From: Bacteroidota bacterium
Lineage (GTDB): Bacteria > Bacteroidota > JABWAT01
DNA: 64,000 nucleotides
Direction of reading: 5' to 3'
Assembly (NCBI GenBank): GCA_017303995.1
Contig: JAFLBE010000023.1
Coordinates: 1 to 64,000 of the forward strand
The first letter of the stretch is position 1. Each line of letters opens with the position of its first letter. Shown here in pieces: positions 1 to 8,169 of this stretch. The notes below the pieces were generated by a model that was given only the letters and a program-made list of their open reading frames with translations, searched no databases and was not told the origin of the DNA. The position numbers and the translations under genes are program-made.

Positions 1-250
1 GAGCCAGTGACTCGTAGTAAACACCGGTTGCTTCCATAACAAACCAAACCGAGGTGGCAGAATCCGGAGTCTGAGCGTTAGCCCAGGAGAGAAACTTAGC
101 AAATCCGGACAGATTATTATCAAAGGTCGGAACCTTCGGAAAAGTTTTCTGTTCAAAGTCACTGGACAAACTCATCAGGGCGGCATCGAATTTATCTTTG
201 GAGATGTCGATACCAAAGGAAGTTTTAATCAGGTTGTCTTTGGCTTTCAT
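1..250 (-). CDS. IS110-family transposase, N-terminal part (runs off the window)
   Basis: Reading the minus strand from the ATG at 250 gives 83 open codons to the window edge. The protein has GIDISKDKFDAAL near residues 13-25 and MEATGVYYES near the truncated end. Both are typical of the N-terminal DEDD (RuvC-like) domain of IS110-family transposases, where the first Asp of GIDISK is catalytic. Such enzymes move circular IS intermediates and are guided by an RNA encoded in the element's non-coding end, as shown for IS621 and other IS110 members. The C-terminal Tnp_20 domain with its serine would lie to the left, outside the window. Neither end of the element can be defined here. The region 251-450 could hold the non-coding end upstream of the transposase, but I see no boundary. 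Confidence 0.85.
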   Translation of the reverse strand, partial: MKAKDNLIKTSFGIDISKDKFDAALMSLSSDFEQKTFPKVPTFDNNLSGFAKFLSWANAQTPDSATSVWFVMEATGVYYESLA

Positions 251-514
251 TGGGTCCTTTTTGTTGGGTTAACAACCAATAGTTAAAGCTTCTTCTTCGT
301 TTTTTCTCATGGATTTATGCGATCTGGTATCTAAGAGTTCTGTACCGATCTAAGTACTGCTCAAATTCGAAAGAAGCTAAAAACAGGGTGCAATTTCTCT
401 ACAAGAATATCGTTGTCGTATTTAGACGGGCACGGTGCTATCCCGGTTTTTAACTAAGTGGCATTGTTAAGTTTAAGTCTTTTCTGGTTCATTTCCAGAT
501 TTATACAAACATAT

Positions 515-537
515 GAGACGGGTCTCAGACCCGTCTC
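515..537. repeat. perfect 11-bp palindrome around one central base
   Basis: The arms GAGACGGGTCT and AGACCCGTCTC flank a single C, so the 23 bases can form a hairpin or a cruciform. No T-run follows, so it is unlikely to be a terminator. The GAGAC ends match those of the next palindrome 30 bases downstream, which suggests that both belong to one dispersed family. Confidence 0.75.
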
Positions 538-566
538 TGTATTTTTTGGAATTCAGAATTTTAGTA

Positions 567-588
567 GAGACACGATTTATCGCGTCTC
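567..588. repeat. GAGACRCGAT palindrome (REP-like)
   Basis: The arms GAGACACGAT and ATCGCGTCTC pair with one mismatch around a 2-base centre. Very similar GAGACGCGAT...ATCGCGTCTC palindromes are common dispersed repeats in several bacterial phyla; that is general knowledge and was not checked here. It sits in gene-free DNA next to the related palindrome at 515-537. Confidence 0.65.
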
Positions 589-607
589 AGCATTTTATCA
601 AATTCAT

Positions 608-642
608 AAAAAAAAGGACGACCCGTGGTCGCCCTTTTTTTT
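608..642. terminator. bidirectional terminator-like hairpin
   Basis: Eight A residues precede GGACGACC, a CGT loop, then GGTCGCCC and eight T residues. The stem has one mismatch and the A/T runs make it usable from either strand. On the minus strand it could end a transcript from the thioredoxin-like gene whose stop is at 959, although 300 bases of repeats intervene. Its layout matches the hairpins at 21968, 27503, 42734, 45188 and 58578. Confidence 0.6.
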
Positions 643-660
643 ATTCAACAGCCGTTTTCC

Positions 661-937
661 ACCACACCCAAGTCATTTCATGACACGGGTTAAAAGAAGA
701 CGCAGAAAGCACGGAAAAAGAAGTAGAATTTCATCCCGAAAGCCCGTCAAAGGCCGCCCTTCGGCACTTCGATTCAGCTAAGTGACCACAGGCTCAGGAT
801 ATCAGGTTTAAAATGTACGGGATCTTCGCTTCGCTCAATTTAACATTCAACCTTAACAATTATACCTTAAACCTTTCCCCTTTCTGCGTGTTCCGTGATT
901 TTTTTTAACCCGTGTCATGAAATGACTTGGGCGTGGT
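661..937. repeat. 35-bp inverted repeat pair enclosing about 207 bp
   Basis: The left arm 661-695 (starting ACCACACCCAAGTCATTTCA) is matched in reverse complement by 903-937 with one mismatch. Inside the arms, related words (CGCAGAAAG and CACGGAA) recur in swapped order at about 701-716 and near 880-897. No coding frame lies between the arms, so this is not a complete IS. It could be a small non-autonomous element or two copies of one repeat in opposite orientation. Target duplications are not obvious. Confidence 0.75.
762..789. repeat. degraded ACTTCGACTCCGCTCAGTG-family repeat
   Basis: The sequence CGGCACTTCGATTCAGCTAA followed by GTGACCAC matches the better copies at 13332, 17115 and 42785 with several changes. 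The inverted structure is partly lost here. Confidence 0.55.
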
Positions 938-958
938 TAAAAATCCCCCCGTCCCCCA

Positions 959-1465
959 TCATCTGTCATTTAAAATGATTTCAACCAGATCCGTTTCCAG
1001 TTTTACTTTTGGGGTTTCGGTAATCCGGCCGGTTTCTTTTCCGTTTTTCATCAAAATAAACGTCGGCACTTTTTTAATTGAATCTGCTCCGGCCAGGGTT
1101 TTCCAGGCAGCACGATCCCGGTTGACCAAAATATATTCAATATCTTCCTTCGGGTAACCGGCTTCATCCAAAATATGAAAAAACCGGGGAACCTGATCTT
1201 TCGAATCACCGCACCAAACACCAGCATACATTTTAATTGTGTAAGGCCTCAGGTTCATTTTCAGAATGTCGAGATCACCCGGATTAATCTCATATCCGGT
1301 ATCAATCCATTGTTTCCAGCCGGAAGAATCGGCAAACTGCTGATAAGTAAAATGCCCGTGCGGATAGTGTTTGGGTGGTTCTGGTGTTTTGATTTCTTTG
1401 GATGATGAACATGCCAGAACGAAAAGGCTTGCTCCGAGAAGAGAAAGCAGTTGAATAGGTTTCAT
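959..1465 (-). CDS. thioredoxin-fold lipoprotein with WCGDS active site
   Basis: This is a 168-residue exported protein. The N-terminus has a lipoprotein signal with lipobox LFVLAC and Cys19 followed by SSSKE, so the protein should be lipid-anchored in the envelope. The thioredoxin-like domain contains AGVWCGDSKDQVP near residues 82-94, where the second Cys of the usual WCxxC is a Ser. It also has a KKVPTFIL segment carrying the cis-Pro expected opposite the active site. A single-Cys site argues against ordinary dithiol oxidation and would fit a reductase, isomerase-like or peroxidase-like role. It stands alone, 192 bases downstream of the nadK stop on the same strand. Family is clear; substrate is unknown. 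Confidence 0.85.
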   Translation of the reverse strand: MKPIQLLSLLGASLFVLACSSSKEIKTPEPPKHYPHGHFTYQQFADSSGWKQWIDTGYEINPGDLDILKMNLRPYTIKMYAGVWCGDSKDQVPRFFHILDEAGYPKEDIEYILVNRDRAAWKTLAGADSIKKVPTFILMKNGKETGRITETPKVKLETDLVEIILNDR

Positions 1466-1657
1466 TTGAAGTTTTTTGTGTTTTTATTTCGAAAGTTGAT
1501 TTTAAATTGAGTACTTATTTTTAGGACAGGATAAACATCCCCCGGCTTCGCCGTTCCCCTCCGTTGGGAGCCGGATTTCCAACTTCAAAGGGGGACTTAA
1601 AATTCGATTTTACAAACTGTAAGTATGATTTTTCACTTATAACTTATAACTTGCGTC

Positions 1658-2578
1658 TCAGTTTACTCTTCCGTCTGTCGTCCACATGAGTTTTGAACGA
1701 AGTACATCAAAATAGGTGCGGCTGGGGTGTTTGATGATTTTGATTTTTTCCTGTGCCTGCCGGATGGTAACATGAAGCGTTGAAAGCGAGAAATCGAACC
1801 CGTGACCGTCTCCCGAAACCAGAATTTTATGGAATTGGGTGCTGGCGGTAACGGTGATAATTTCCTTGGTAGGGACGACAAGTGGCCGAAGAGTGAGGGA
1901 ATGCGGACAAACCGGAGTAATCAAAATGGCGCTTAAAGCCGGGTGAAGAATCGGTCCGCCACAGGCAAGTGAATATCCGGTTGAACCGGCCGAAGTTGAA
2001 ATGATAACCCCATCAGCCCGGTAAGTGCCAACGTCTTCCTGTCCGACTTTTATGTTGAGGGTAATCAGACGTGAATACCCAGATTTATCAACCACAATGT
2101 CATTCATCGCCCAGAAATTGCCGTTGTCAGCAGGCTGACCATCATCATCAAATACTTCACCTTCAAGAACAATTCTTTCTGAAATCGTGTAAGTTCCGTC
2201 AAGTAAACTCGGGATAAGCAGTTCAAGTTCTTCCGGATTAATTTCCGTCAGAAATCCCAGTTTCCCGAAATTGACCCCGATAATGGGTTTTCCCCTGCCG
2301 GCATCTTGTCTTGCCGTACGCAAAAGGGTACCGTCACCACCCAATGAAAGCAGAAACTTACTGTCATCGAGCACTTTCTCTACCGGACAGATAGAAATAA
2401 ACGGCTGACTGCAGAATTCATCACGGATAAAAGGGAAATGAGCCTGGATGGCTTCTTCGGCAATGAGAAAATGAACCGGGTATTGGTTTGCAATTCTCAT
2501 CATCATGGACTGAATGGGTTCGCAAAGTTCGGGTTTCCAGATTCCCGCAACACCCAGAAGTAGTTTATTAGCCGGCAA
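1658..2578 (-). CDS. nadK: NAD kinase
   Basis: This 306-residue protein phosphorylates NAD to NADP in the cytoplasm. It carries the GGDGT motif at residues 80-84, FGKLGFLTE, a MNDIVVDK segment and the glycine-rich STSAGSTGYSLACGGP segment. All are diagnostic of PpnK/NadK, and the length is normal. The start is a TTG at 2578 that overlaps the 3' end of the degV-like gene by 11 bases. A GGAG sequence about nine bases upstream supports this start. The overlap implies co-translation with DegV, a pairing seen in other genomes as well. Confidence 0.95.
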   Translation of the reverse strand: MPANKLLLGVAGIWKPELCEPIQSMMMRIANQYPVHFLIAEEAIQAHFPFIRDEFCSQPFISICPVEKVLDDSKFLLSLGGDGTLLRTARQDAGRGKPIIGVNFGKLGFLTEINPEELELLIPSLLDGTYTISERIVLEGEVFDDDGQPADNGNFWAMNDIVVDKSGYSRLITLNIKVGQEDVGTYRADGVIISTSAGSTGYSLACGGPILHPALSAILITPVCPHSLTLRPLVVPTKEIITVTASTQFHKILVSGDGHGFDFSLSTLHVTIRQAQEKIKIIKHPSRTYFDVLRSKLMWTTDGRVN

Positions 2579-3458
2579 GGAATGCTGCTCCTACAGTTTC
2601 AGGACCACAATGTGCTCCGATGGTGGATCCGATAATGGATTCGAAATAACCAGGGCTTGATTTTATGCCTTCGCTTAATTTCATAGATAAAATATTTCCG
2701 CCCATTTCCGATTTCATACCGGCATACGCAACAGCAAGTTGAAAATCTGACGAATTTTTCATGCCGGCATAAATTTCAGCAACGATGGCATCGGCAGCAT
2801 GGTCAAAACCCCTGACGGTTGAAAATTTATCCATCGTTCCGTTGGTAACCTGAATCAAAGGTTTTAATCCGGCCAGATTTGCAATGAAATATTTGAAACC
2901 GGTAAGTCGTTTCGACCGGTTCAGGTAGGTAAGGTCTTTGGGTGTGAAAATCAGTCGCACTTTCGGCGCAGAATCCTCAATGATATCCGCCAAATTTGAA
3001 AAGGCAATTTCCTTTTTCATCATCATGGCTGCTTTATAAACCAGAAGACCAACCCCGACACTCACATTTTTGCTATCAATCACTCTGATTTTAAATGGGT
3101 TGTACTGTTTTGCCTTTAGTCGTTCCGCAAAAAATTGTTTTTGCCCCTGATGAACGGCCTCACTTGCATTTTGGACTGTTTTTGAAAAAGATGATCCCAC
3201 GTGGATGCTGATAATTTCATCGTATTTCAAGAGCAATTCAGTATATCTGGCAATAAATTCATCTACTGACGGGGGCTCAGTTTCTGGCTGACTGGTAGCA
3301 CTCGCTATCTGCCGGTAAAACAAATCACTTGTAAGGGTTACGCCATCAAGAAAATTTTCATTATTGATTTTAATTTTCATGGGCAGAACTGAAATATTGA
3401 ACTTGGATATCAGATCTGCAGGCAGGTCACAGGTGGAGTCAGTCAGGATGCCGGTCAT
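2568..3458 (-). CDS. DegV-family fatty-acid-binding protein
   Basis: This 296-residue protein begins MTGILTDSTCDLPADLI, the typical DegV opening, and has SIHVGSSFSKTVQNA near the middle, corresponding to the lipid-binding loop of the family. DegV/FakB proteins bind single fatty acids. In Firmicutes, FakB hands them to the kinase FakA, but no FakA gene is visible here, so the partner is unknown. An AAAGG Shine-Dalgarno lies just upstream of the ATG. It overlaps nadK by 11 bases, and the ABC permease gene ends 91 bases upstream on the same strand, so all may be in one transcript. Confidence 0.9.
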   Translation of the reverse strand: MTGILTDSTCDLPADLISKFNISVLPMKIKINNENFLDGVTLTSDLFYRQIASATSQPETEPPSVDEFIARYTELLLKYDEIISIHVGSSFSKTVQNASEAVHQGQKQFFAERLKAKQYNPFKIRVIDSKNVSVGVGLLVYKAAMMMKKEIAFSNLADIIEDSAPKVRLIFTPKDLTYLNRSKRLTGFKYFIANLAGLKPLIQVTNGTMDKFSTVRGFDHAADAIVAEIYAGMKNSSDFQLAVAYAGMKSEMGGNILSMKLSEGIKSSPGYFESIIGSTIGAHCGPETVGAAFLAG

Positions 3459-3549
3459 GGGAAGCCTTTCCGCTTTACGTTGTACGCTGTACGGTATTAT
3501 TTCTTTCAGAAAGATAAAAAAAAGAAACCGAGACTTGCAAACCCGTGGG

Positions 3550-4884
3550 TCAGTATTTCATCCATCTGATCAATTCAACAAAGGTAAGTCGCTTTCCGTA
3601 CATCAGAACGCCAACCCGATAAATTTTAGCCGATGCCCAAACCATTCCGATAAACGTAAGTGTCATTAAAATAACGGAAGCCGTGATTTCATACCAGGGC
3701 GGAACCTCAACTGCAATTCGTGCCGTCATGAGTATAGGCGAGAAAAAAGGAATTAGGCTTAAAATAACTGCAAGGGTTGAGTTAGGATCTCTGACTACCT
3801 GGGAAATCATGAGAATCGGAATGATTATCAGAAAAGCAATCGGGGTTACAATCTGCTGAGCATCATTCATATTGTCGACGGAAGCGCCAACAGCCGCATA
3901 AATCGTCGAAAAAATCAGATATCCGCCAATAAAATAAAAAATGAAAGCAACGATTGTGTAAAGTGGCACAGAAAATCCAATTCCGGCGCCAGGTCCGGCA
4001 AAAGCAGAAATCATAGCCGCCCCATACAGTCCGATCAAACCAGCTGTCAACCCCCAGATTAAATATTGGGTAAGACCCAGCAAACCGATTCCAAGGATTT
4101 TCCCCATGAGCAAATCAAACGGTCGTACTGATGAAATAATGACTTCTACAATCCGGCTTTGTTTTTCTTCCATGGCACTTTGCATGACGATTGAGCCATA
4201 AATAAACATTGACATATAAATGAAAAATCCCATTCCAAAAGCCAGCATCAATGATGACCCAGAATCTTCCTGATTTCCTGATTCGGTGACTTTGAAAACT
4301 TTCATGGAAACGGTGGCATTGATTTCTTTTGCAGTTTCAGGTGAAACCCCAAGCCGTGCCAGATTTTTTAATCTGAAAAGGGAATTAACCCGTCTTTCAA
4401 GTGTAGAAAGGATAAGATAATCTGAAGTTGACGTGCTGTAAAATGTAAGTTGTGGTTTTCCCAAACTGTCAGAAGAAATCAGCAGGTAACCGTAGATTGA
4501 TTTATTTGCGAGACTGTCATTCATCGCAGCGCTGAATTGTTCAGGTGTTTGTTCACCCTGCGAAATTTTAAGATTCAGTTTATCGCTCGTCTTTTCCTGG
4601 GCAATCTGTTCAGCCATTTCATTATTTTTGACATCTCTCAGATCAAGAGATTTTAAATCCGCTTTTTCCTGTTGAGTGCTAAGCAGATCATTTCCATAAA
4701 GACCTGTCTGGTCGTAAATGTAAACAGTTTTGGCATCACCGAGCGTCATCATGGCAAGAACGGCGGGCAAAAAGGTCATTCCAAGAATTAATACCGGACC
4801 TAAAATGGTTCCGATAATAAAGCCTTTCGACTTCAGGCGGGATAAATACTCCCTTTTCAGAATAATCCAGATTCTGCGGTTCAT
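3550..4884 (-). CDS. ABC-2 type exporter permease (NatB-like)
   Basis: This 444-residue membrane protein is the partner of the ATPase encoded immediately upstream. It begins MNRRIWIILKREYLSRLKSK and has one N-terminal transmembrane segment, then a soluble extracytoplasmic region of roughly 170 residues, then about five membrane segments. This is the layout of the ABC2_membrane_3/NatB group. The start overlaps the ATPase stop by 4 bases and has a strong AAGGAG site. NatAB exports Na+ in Bacillus, but the wider family has many substrates. Location beside GT9 genes could hint at an envelope-related substrate; that is inference. Confidence 0.88.
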   Translation of the reverse strand: MNRRIWIILKREYLSRLKSKGFIIGTILGPVLILGMTFLPAVLAMMTLGDAKTVYIYDQTGLYGNDLLSTQQEKADLKSLDLRDVKNNEMAEQIAQEKTSDKLNLKISQGEQTPEQFSAAMNDSLANKSIYGYLLISSDSLGKPQLTFYSTSTSDYLILSTLERRVNSLFRLKNLARLGVSPETAKEINATVSMKVFKVTESGNQEDSGSSLMLAFGMGFFIYMSMFIYGSIVMQSAMEEKQSRIVEVIISSVRPFDLLMGKILGIGLLGLTQYLIWGLTAGLIGLYGAAMISAFAGPGAGIGFSVPLYTIVAFIFYFIGGYLIFSTIYAAVGASVDNMNDAQQIVTPIAFLIIIPILMISQVVRDPNSTLAVILSLIPFFSPILMTARIAVEVPPWYEITASVILMTLTFIGMVWASAKIYRVGVLMYGKRLTFVELIRWMKY

Positions 4885-5798
4885 ACCAGATCTCCTTCTG
4901 ATGGGTCAAAGCCTTTTTCGGTTACAGTCTGGATAAAAATATCCTTCAGAGAGGGTTCAACACGTTCAATCCGCTGAATATCTAAATGTTCATTCAGGAA
5001 GGTGATTATCGGGCGGATGGGATTTCCGTTAAGTTTAAGTTCTACATGTTTGGGATGCCGGTCTGCAATTTCAACACCGGTAAGCTGGTCAAAAACAGAA
5101 ATGTCGCCATCAAATTCAATTACAACCGAGTCACGGCCGAATTGTTTTTTAATATCTCTCAGATTACCGTTTAAAACGCCGATTCCTTTATTTACAAGCA
5201 CAATTTCATCACAGATTTTTTCAACCTGTTCCATGCGGTGGGTTGAAAATAGAATAATTTTATTTTTCTTTTTCAGGTCTAAAATGAGATTGTTCACCAA
5301 TTCTGCATTGATCGGGTCAAGACCTGATAGGGGTTCATCAAGAATAATGAGGTCAGGATCGTGAAGGATGGTTGTGAGAATCTGCACTTTTTGCTGCATG
5401 CCTTTTGAAAGGGCTTCAATTTTATGATTCGCCCAATCGGTCAAACCAAATTCTTCAAGCAGCTCCATTCCGCGTTTTTTCGCATCGGGGGCCTTCATGT
5501 TTTTGAGTTCGCCCAAAAACTGAATTCCTTCAATTACCTTCATTCTTTTGTAAAGACCACGTTCTTCCGGCAGGTAACCCATCACTTCCTGAGTTTTAAT
5601 TCCGACGGGATTGCCATCAAAAACAATTGATCCGGAATCGGGGAAAGTGATATTGGCAATCATCCGTATCGTTGATGTTTTCCCGGCTCCGTTCGGACCC
5701 AGCAACCCCAGAATTTTTCCACGTGAAACTGAGAATGATAACTCACTCACAGCCGTGAAACTGCCATATTTTTTGGTAACAGAAGTCAGAACCAGCAT
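4881..5798 (-). CDS. ABC transporter ATP-binding protein (NatA-like)
   Basis: This 305-residue ATPase drives the permease encoded by the overlapping downstream gene. Visible motifs are Walker A GPNGAGKT at residues 34-41, the signature LSKGMQQKV, Walker B LIILDEPLSGLDP and the switch His in FSTHRMEQ. The C-terminal extension resembles the DUF4162 domain found on NatA-type subunits. A GAGAGG site precedes the ATG. The GT9 gene ends 14 bases upstream, so GT9-GT9-ATPase-permease reads as an operon. Confidence 0.93.
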   Translation of the reverse strand: MLVLTSVTKKYGSFTAVSELSFSVSRGKILGLLGPNGAGKTSTIRMIANITFPDSGSIVFDGNPVGIKTQEVMGYLPEERGLYKRMKVIEGIQFLGELKNMKAPDAKKRGMELLEEFGLTDWANHKIEALSKGMQQKVQILTTILHDPDLIILDEPLSGLDPINAELVNNLILDLKKKNKIILFSTHRMEQVEKICDEIVLVNKGIGVLNGNLRDIKKQFGRDSVVIEFDGDISVFDQLTGVEIADRHPKHVELKLNGNPIRPIITFLNEHLDIQRIERVEPSLKDIFIQTVTEKGFDPSEGDLV

Positions 5799-5812
5799 AA
5801 ACTGTTTTCCTC

Positions 5813-6967
5813 TCAGGCCGGTTGTGCCTGAATTTCCTTGATTCGTGCCTGAACAGCTTCGGTAATTGAATTCAGGTCAATTCCTGAAATACATTCGGTG
5901 TCATACGGGCATTCAGCTTTCCAGCAGGGAGAGCAGGCCAGATCTTTCGGGAAGATTTTAATTCCACGGTCAAAAAGATCAACTTCTTCCCAACAAGTGG
6001 GGCCAAACCAGGCGATAACATATTTCTTTAGTGCGATTCCGGCAAAGAGTCCCATTGCATCGCCAGAAATAACAATATCAGCGATATCAATTGTTAGAAT
6101 CCCGTTTCTGAGACCCAGATTGGTTGGTGTTGAGATTACTTTGTAGCCTAAAATATCAGCAATTCTTGCATTTCTTTCGGCATCTTCGGGCCCGCCAAAA
6201 AGCACAACTTTTACTTTTGGGATTTTACTGAGTTTATCAATTAATTTAAGGTACTGATCTTCTGATAACTTTTTATTTGGAAATAGGAGATTGCTCCCAG
6301 TATTGATTCCAACAACAATATCACCGTCTTTAATTCCAAACTCAGAACGCATTCTGGCAACTTTTTTCTTTTCTTCACTTGAAAAAAGAAGAATCATTTC
6401 ATCTCGTTTGTAGTCGAGCCTGAGCATCTCATGAATAATGTCTGGCATAGTGCGTTTGTTGGTTTTAAACTTCAACTCATCACTCAGCCCCAGCTGATAT
6501 AAATAGGTGGCTTCAGGGTTCAGCGGAATGAGTGCCCCGTTCCGGTTCAGTCCAAAACCAAGTTTTTCTTTTGACTTCATTTTCATGGCAATGGAGGCGG
6601 CACGGTCAGATTTATCAATGTTGATGAGAACATCAAATTCCTGAGCAAGCAGAAATAATCTTTCATCATAATCATAAAGTGACAGATGATCGATGTACGG
6701 GTTATTGTTTAAAAGAGCACGGTTTTTGGTTAAGGTAAGCCAGGTAATCTGGGATTCAGGAAATTTTCTTTTCAGGGCAGGAAGAAAACTGGTATTGACC
6801 AGAATATCACCCATTGACTCAAAATTGATAATGAGAATCCGGGTTCCGAGCGGAACTGGATCCTGACAGGTTCTGCATTCCTTGTAAGGTTCACAAGGTT
6901 TAAACCCGTTGAACAATTTACAGTCTGGCACCGGTGTGCCGTAAATTTCAGGAAATTTCTGTGACAT
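5813..6967 (-). CDS. glycosyltransferase family 9 protein with cysteine-rich N-terminus
   Basis: This 384-residue protein has the GT9 (heptosyltransferase-like) pattern: an N-terminal Rossmann segment ILIINFESMGDILVNTSFLP, then the C-terminal nucleotide-sugar half with GINTGSNLLFPNKKL, VVLFGGPEDAERNARI and SGDAMGLFAGIALKKYVIAWFG. GT9 enzymes add heptose or similar sugars to LPS core or other glycans at the inner membrane. Before the catalytic domain is a cluster of four Cys (residues about 17-37). A second cluster, CSPCWKAECPYDTEC, lies near the C-terminus. Together they could bind a metal. The donor sugar cannot be read from sequence. An AAAGG site lies upstream of the ATG. Confidence 0.85.
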   Translation of the reverse strand: MSQKFPEIYGTPVPDCKLFNGFKPCEPYKECRTCQDPVPLGTRILIINFESMGDILVNTSFLPALKRKFPESQITWLTLTKNRALLNNNPYIDHLSLYDYDERLFLLAQEFDVLINIDKSDRAASIAMKMKSKEKLGFGLNRNGALIPLNPEATYLYQLGLSDELKFKTNKRTMPDIIHEMLRLDYKRDEMILLFSSEEKKKVARMRSEFGIKDGDIVVGINTGSNLLFPNKKLSEDQYLKLIDKLSKIPKVKVVLFGGPEDAERNARIADILGYKVISTPTNLGLRNGILTIDIADIVISGDAMGLFAGIALKKYVIAWFGPTCWEEVDLFDRGIKIFPKDLACSPCWKAECPYDTECISGIDLNSITEAVQARIKEIQAQPA

Positions 6968-7001
6968 AATCTGCCTTTTTAAAAAGGTATAACAAGAAAA
7001 A

Positions 7002-8003
7002 TTAGTTTACAATCCGGCTGATTTCAGGGCGAATCCGGCAATAGGCTTTATAAACGGCTTCAATATTTATTTCTTTGACTGATTTTGAGCCCGAATAAAC
7101 ACCCTCAAACCGGGAATGATGCTGACTGTACGGATCAGAATTTCTTAGAACTTCTGGATATATTGCAACGGCTGGAATCCGGAATGATTCAGCGATATCA
7201 AGCACCCACGAATCGGCAGAAATCAACAGATCAGACTGAACCAGATAAGCTGCCAAATGCTGAATATCAGAATAAGCCGGGAAAATACAAGTTCCCGGTG
7301 CAAACGGGGTTGCAATATCCTTCGAAATATGCGCATCACTTGCTGCAGAAAGCAACAAAAACTTGACGTTTTTATCAGTTTTTTGAATGTTCAGCAAAAA
7401 TTTCCACCACAAATCAACCTTCCAGTACCGGTCGGGTGAAGAGGCACTGAGATTGACGGCAATAACCGGGTCATGGTTTGAGTTTGCCTGTAAAAGCTGG
7501 CGTTTTGCATTGTCAAATTCTCTGGGGCCAATAGTTACATGAGGCTTTAAGCCCGTAGAAGGAAGTTTTATTTCAGCAAGTTTCGCAAGCCGTTTTATTG
7601 CAACGGTGAACGATGGGTTGTCTGAAATATCAACATTCTGGGTGAAAAGCCCGGGTTTGTCAGGAAATTGAAATCCAATTGTTTGTTTTACACGACCCCA
7701 TTTTGCAAGGTAGTAAGTGTGTCGTGTACCGGGTTTCGATAAATCAATCAGGAGATCGGCCTGCATTTTTCTGACTGTTTTAAGCAGAGATATAAATTCA
7801 AAACCACTTTTTATAAACATCAATTCATTAAAATGAAGACAATATTTTAACAGGTTTTGGTTTTCTAAACGGGTGATCAGGGTGATGTTTGCAGCCGGAA
7901 ACTGTTCTCTGACAGATTTAAAAAAGAAGTCAGTTCGAATGGTTTCACCGGTGTGTCCCGGATGGAAAATGAGTATACATTTTGGAATATCCTGAAGTGC
8001 CAT
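7002..8003 (-). CDS. glycosyltransferase family 9 protein
   Basis: This protein of about 333 residues has a GT9-like architecture. It opens with CILIFHPGHTGETIRTDFFF and carries PVIAVNLSASSPDRYWKVD and later a segment DLLISADSWVLDIAESFRIP in the donor-binding half. It differs clearly from the neighbouring GT9 protein and lacks its Cys clusters. I chose the ATG at 8003, with AAGGTC upstream; a GTG at 8021 is also in frame. The gene ends 34 bases before the next GT9 gene, so the pair probably acts in the same glycan pathway, followed by the ABC exporter genes. Acceptor and donor are unknown. Confidence 0.78.
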   Translation of the reverse strand: MALQDIPKCILIFHPGHTGETIRTDFFFKSVREQFPAANITLITRLENQNLLKYCLHFNELMFIKSGFEFISLLKTVRKMQADLLIDLSKPGTRHTYYLAKWGRVKQTIGFQFPDKPGLFTQNVDISDNPSFTVAIKRLAKLAEIKLPSTGLKPHVTIGPREFDNAKRQLLQANSNHDPVIAVNLSASSPDRYWKVDLWWKFLLNIQKTDKNVKFLLLSAASDAHISKDIATPFAPGTCIFPAYSDIQHLAAYLVQSDLLISADSWVLDIAESFRIPAVAIYPEVLRNSDPYSQHHSRFEGVYSGSKSVKEINIEAVYKAYCRIRPEISRIVN

Positions 8004-8169
8004 CAGTGACTGACCTTGCACCCGGAAAACGGATTCGAATAGATAAAAAAATCGGATTGATGGAAACCCATTGAAACCTGTTTTTGCGAATGGAAATAAT
8101 TAACCGATAATTTCGGTATAAATCCCCTTAAAAACAAAGGGTTGGAACTCAGGTGTTTTTTCTTGGCGG

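Larger units (their letters stand above)
251..958. other. gene-free region packed with palindromes and an inverted repeat
   Basis: I find no credible gene in these 708 bases. The open frames here run through repeats and have no family features. The region holds two GAGAC-type palindromes (515-537 and 567-588), a terminator-like hairpin (608-642), a pair of 35-base inverted arms (661-695 and 903-937), and a degraded member of the ACTTCGACTCCGCTCAGTG family (762-789). Between the inverted arms lie word-like sequences such as TATACCTTAAACC, which resemble intergenic stretches near 21943 and 34331. It looks like a site where repeats accumulate between an IS110 element and the thioredoxin-like gene. 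Confidence 0.7.

Noticed and set aside
458-781. 107-codon open frame in the left repeat zone
   Set aside because: It runs through two palindromes, a terminator and the inverted-repeat arm, with no protein-like pattern.
8022-8169. tRNA-like GGATTCGAAT sequence
   Set aside because: It lacks matching acceptor, anticodon and D arms.
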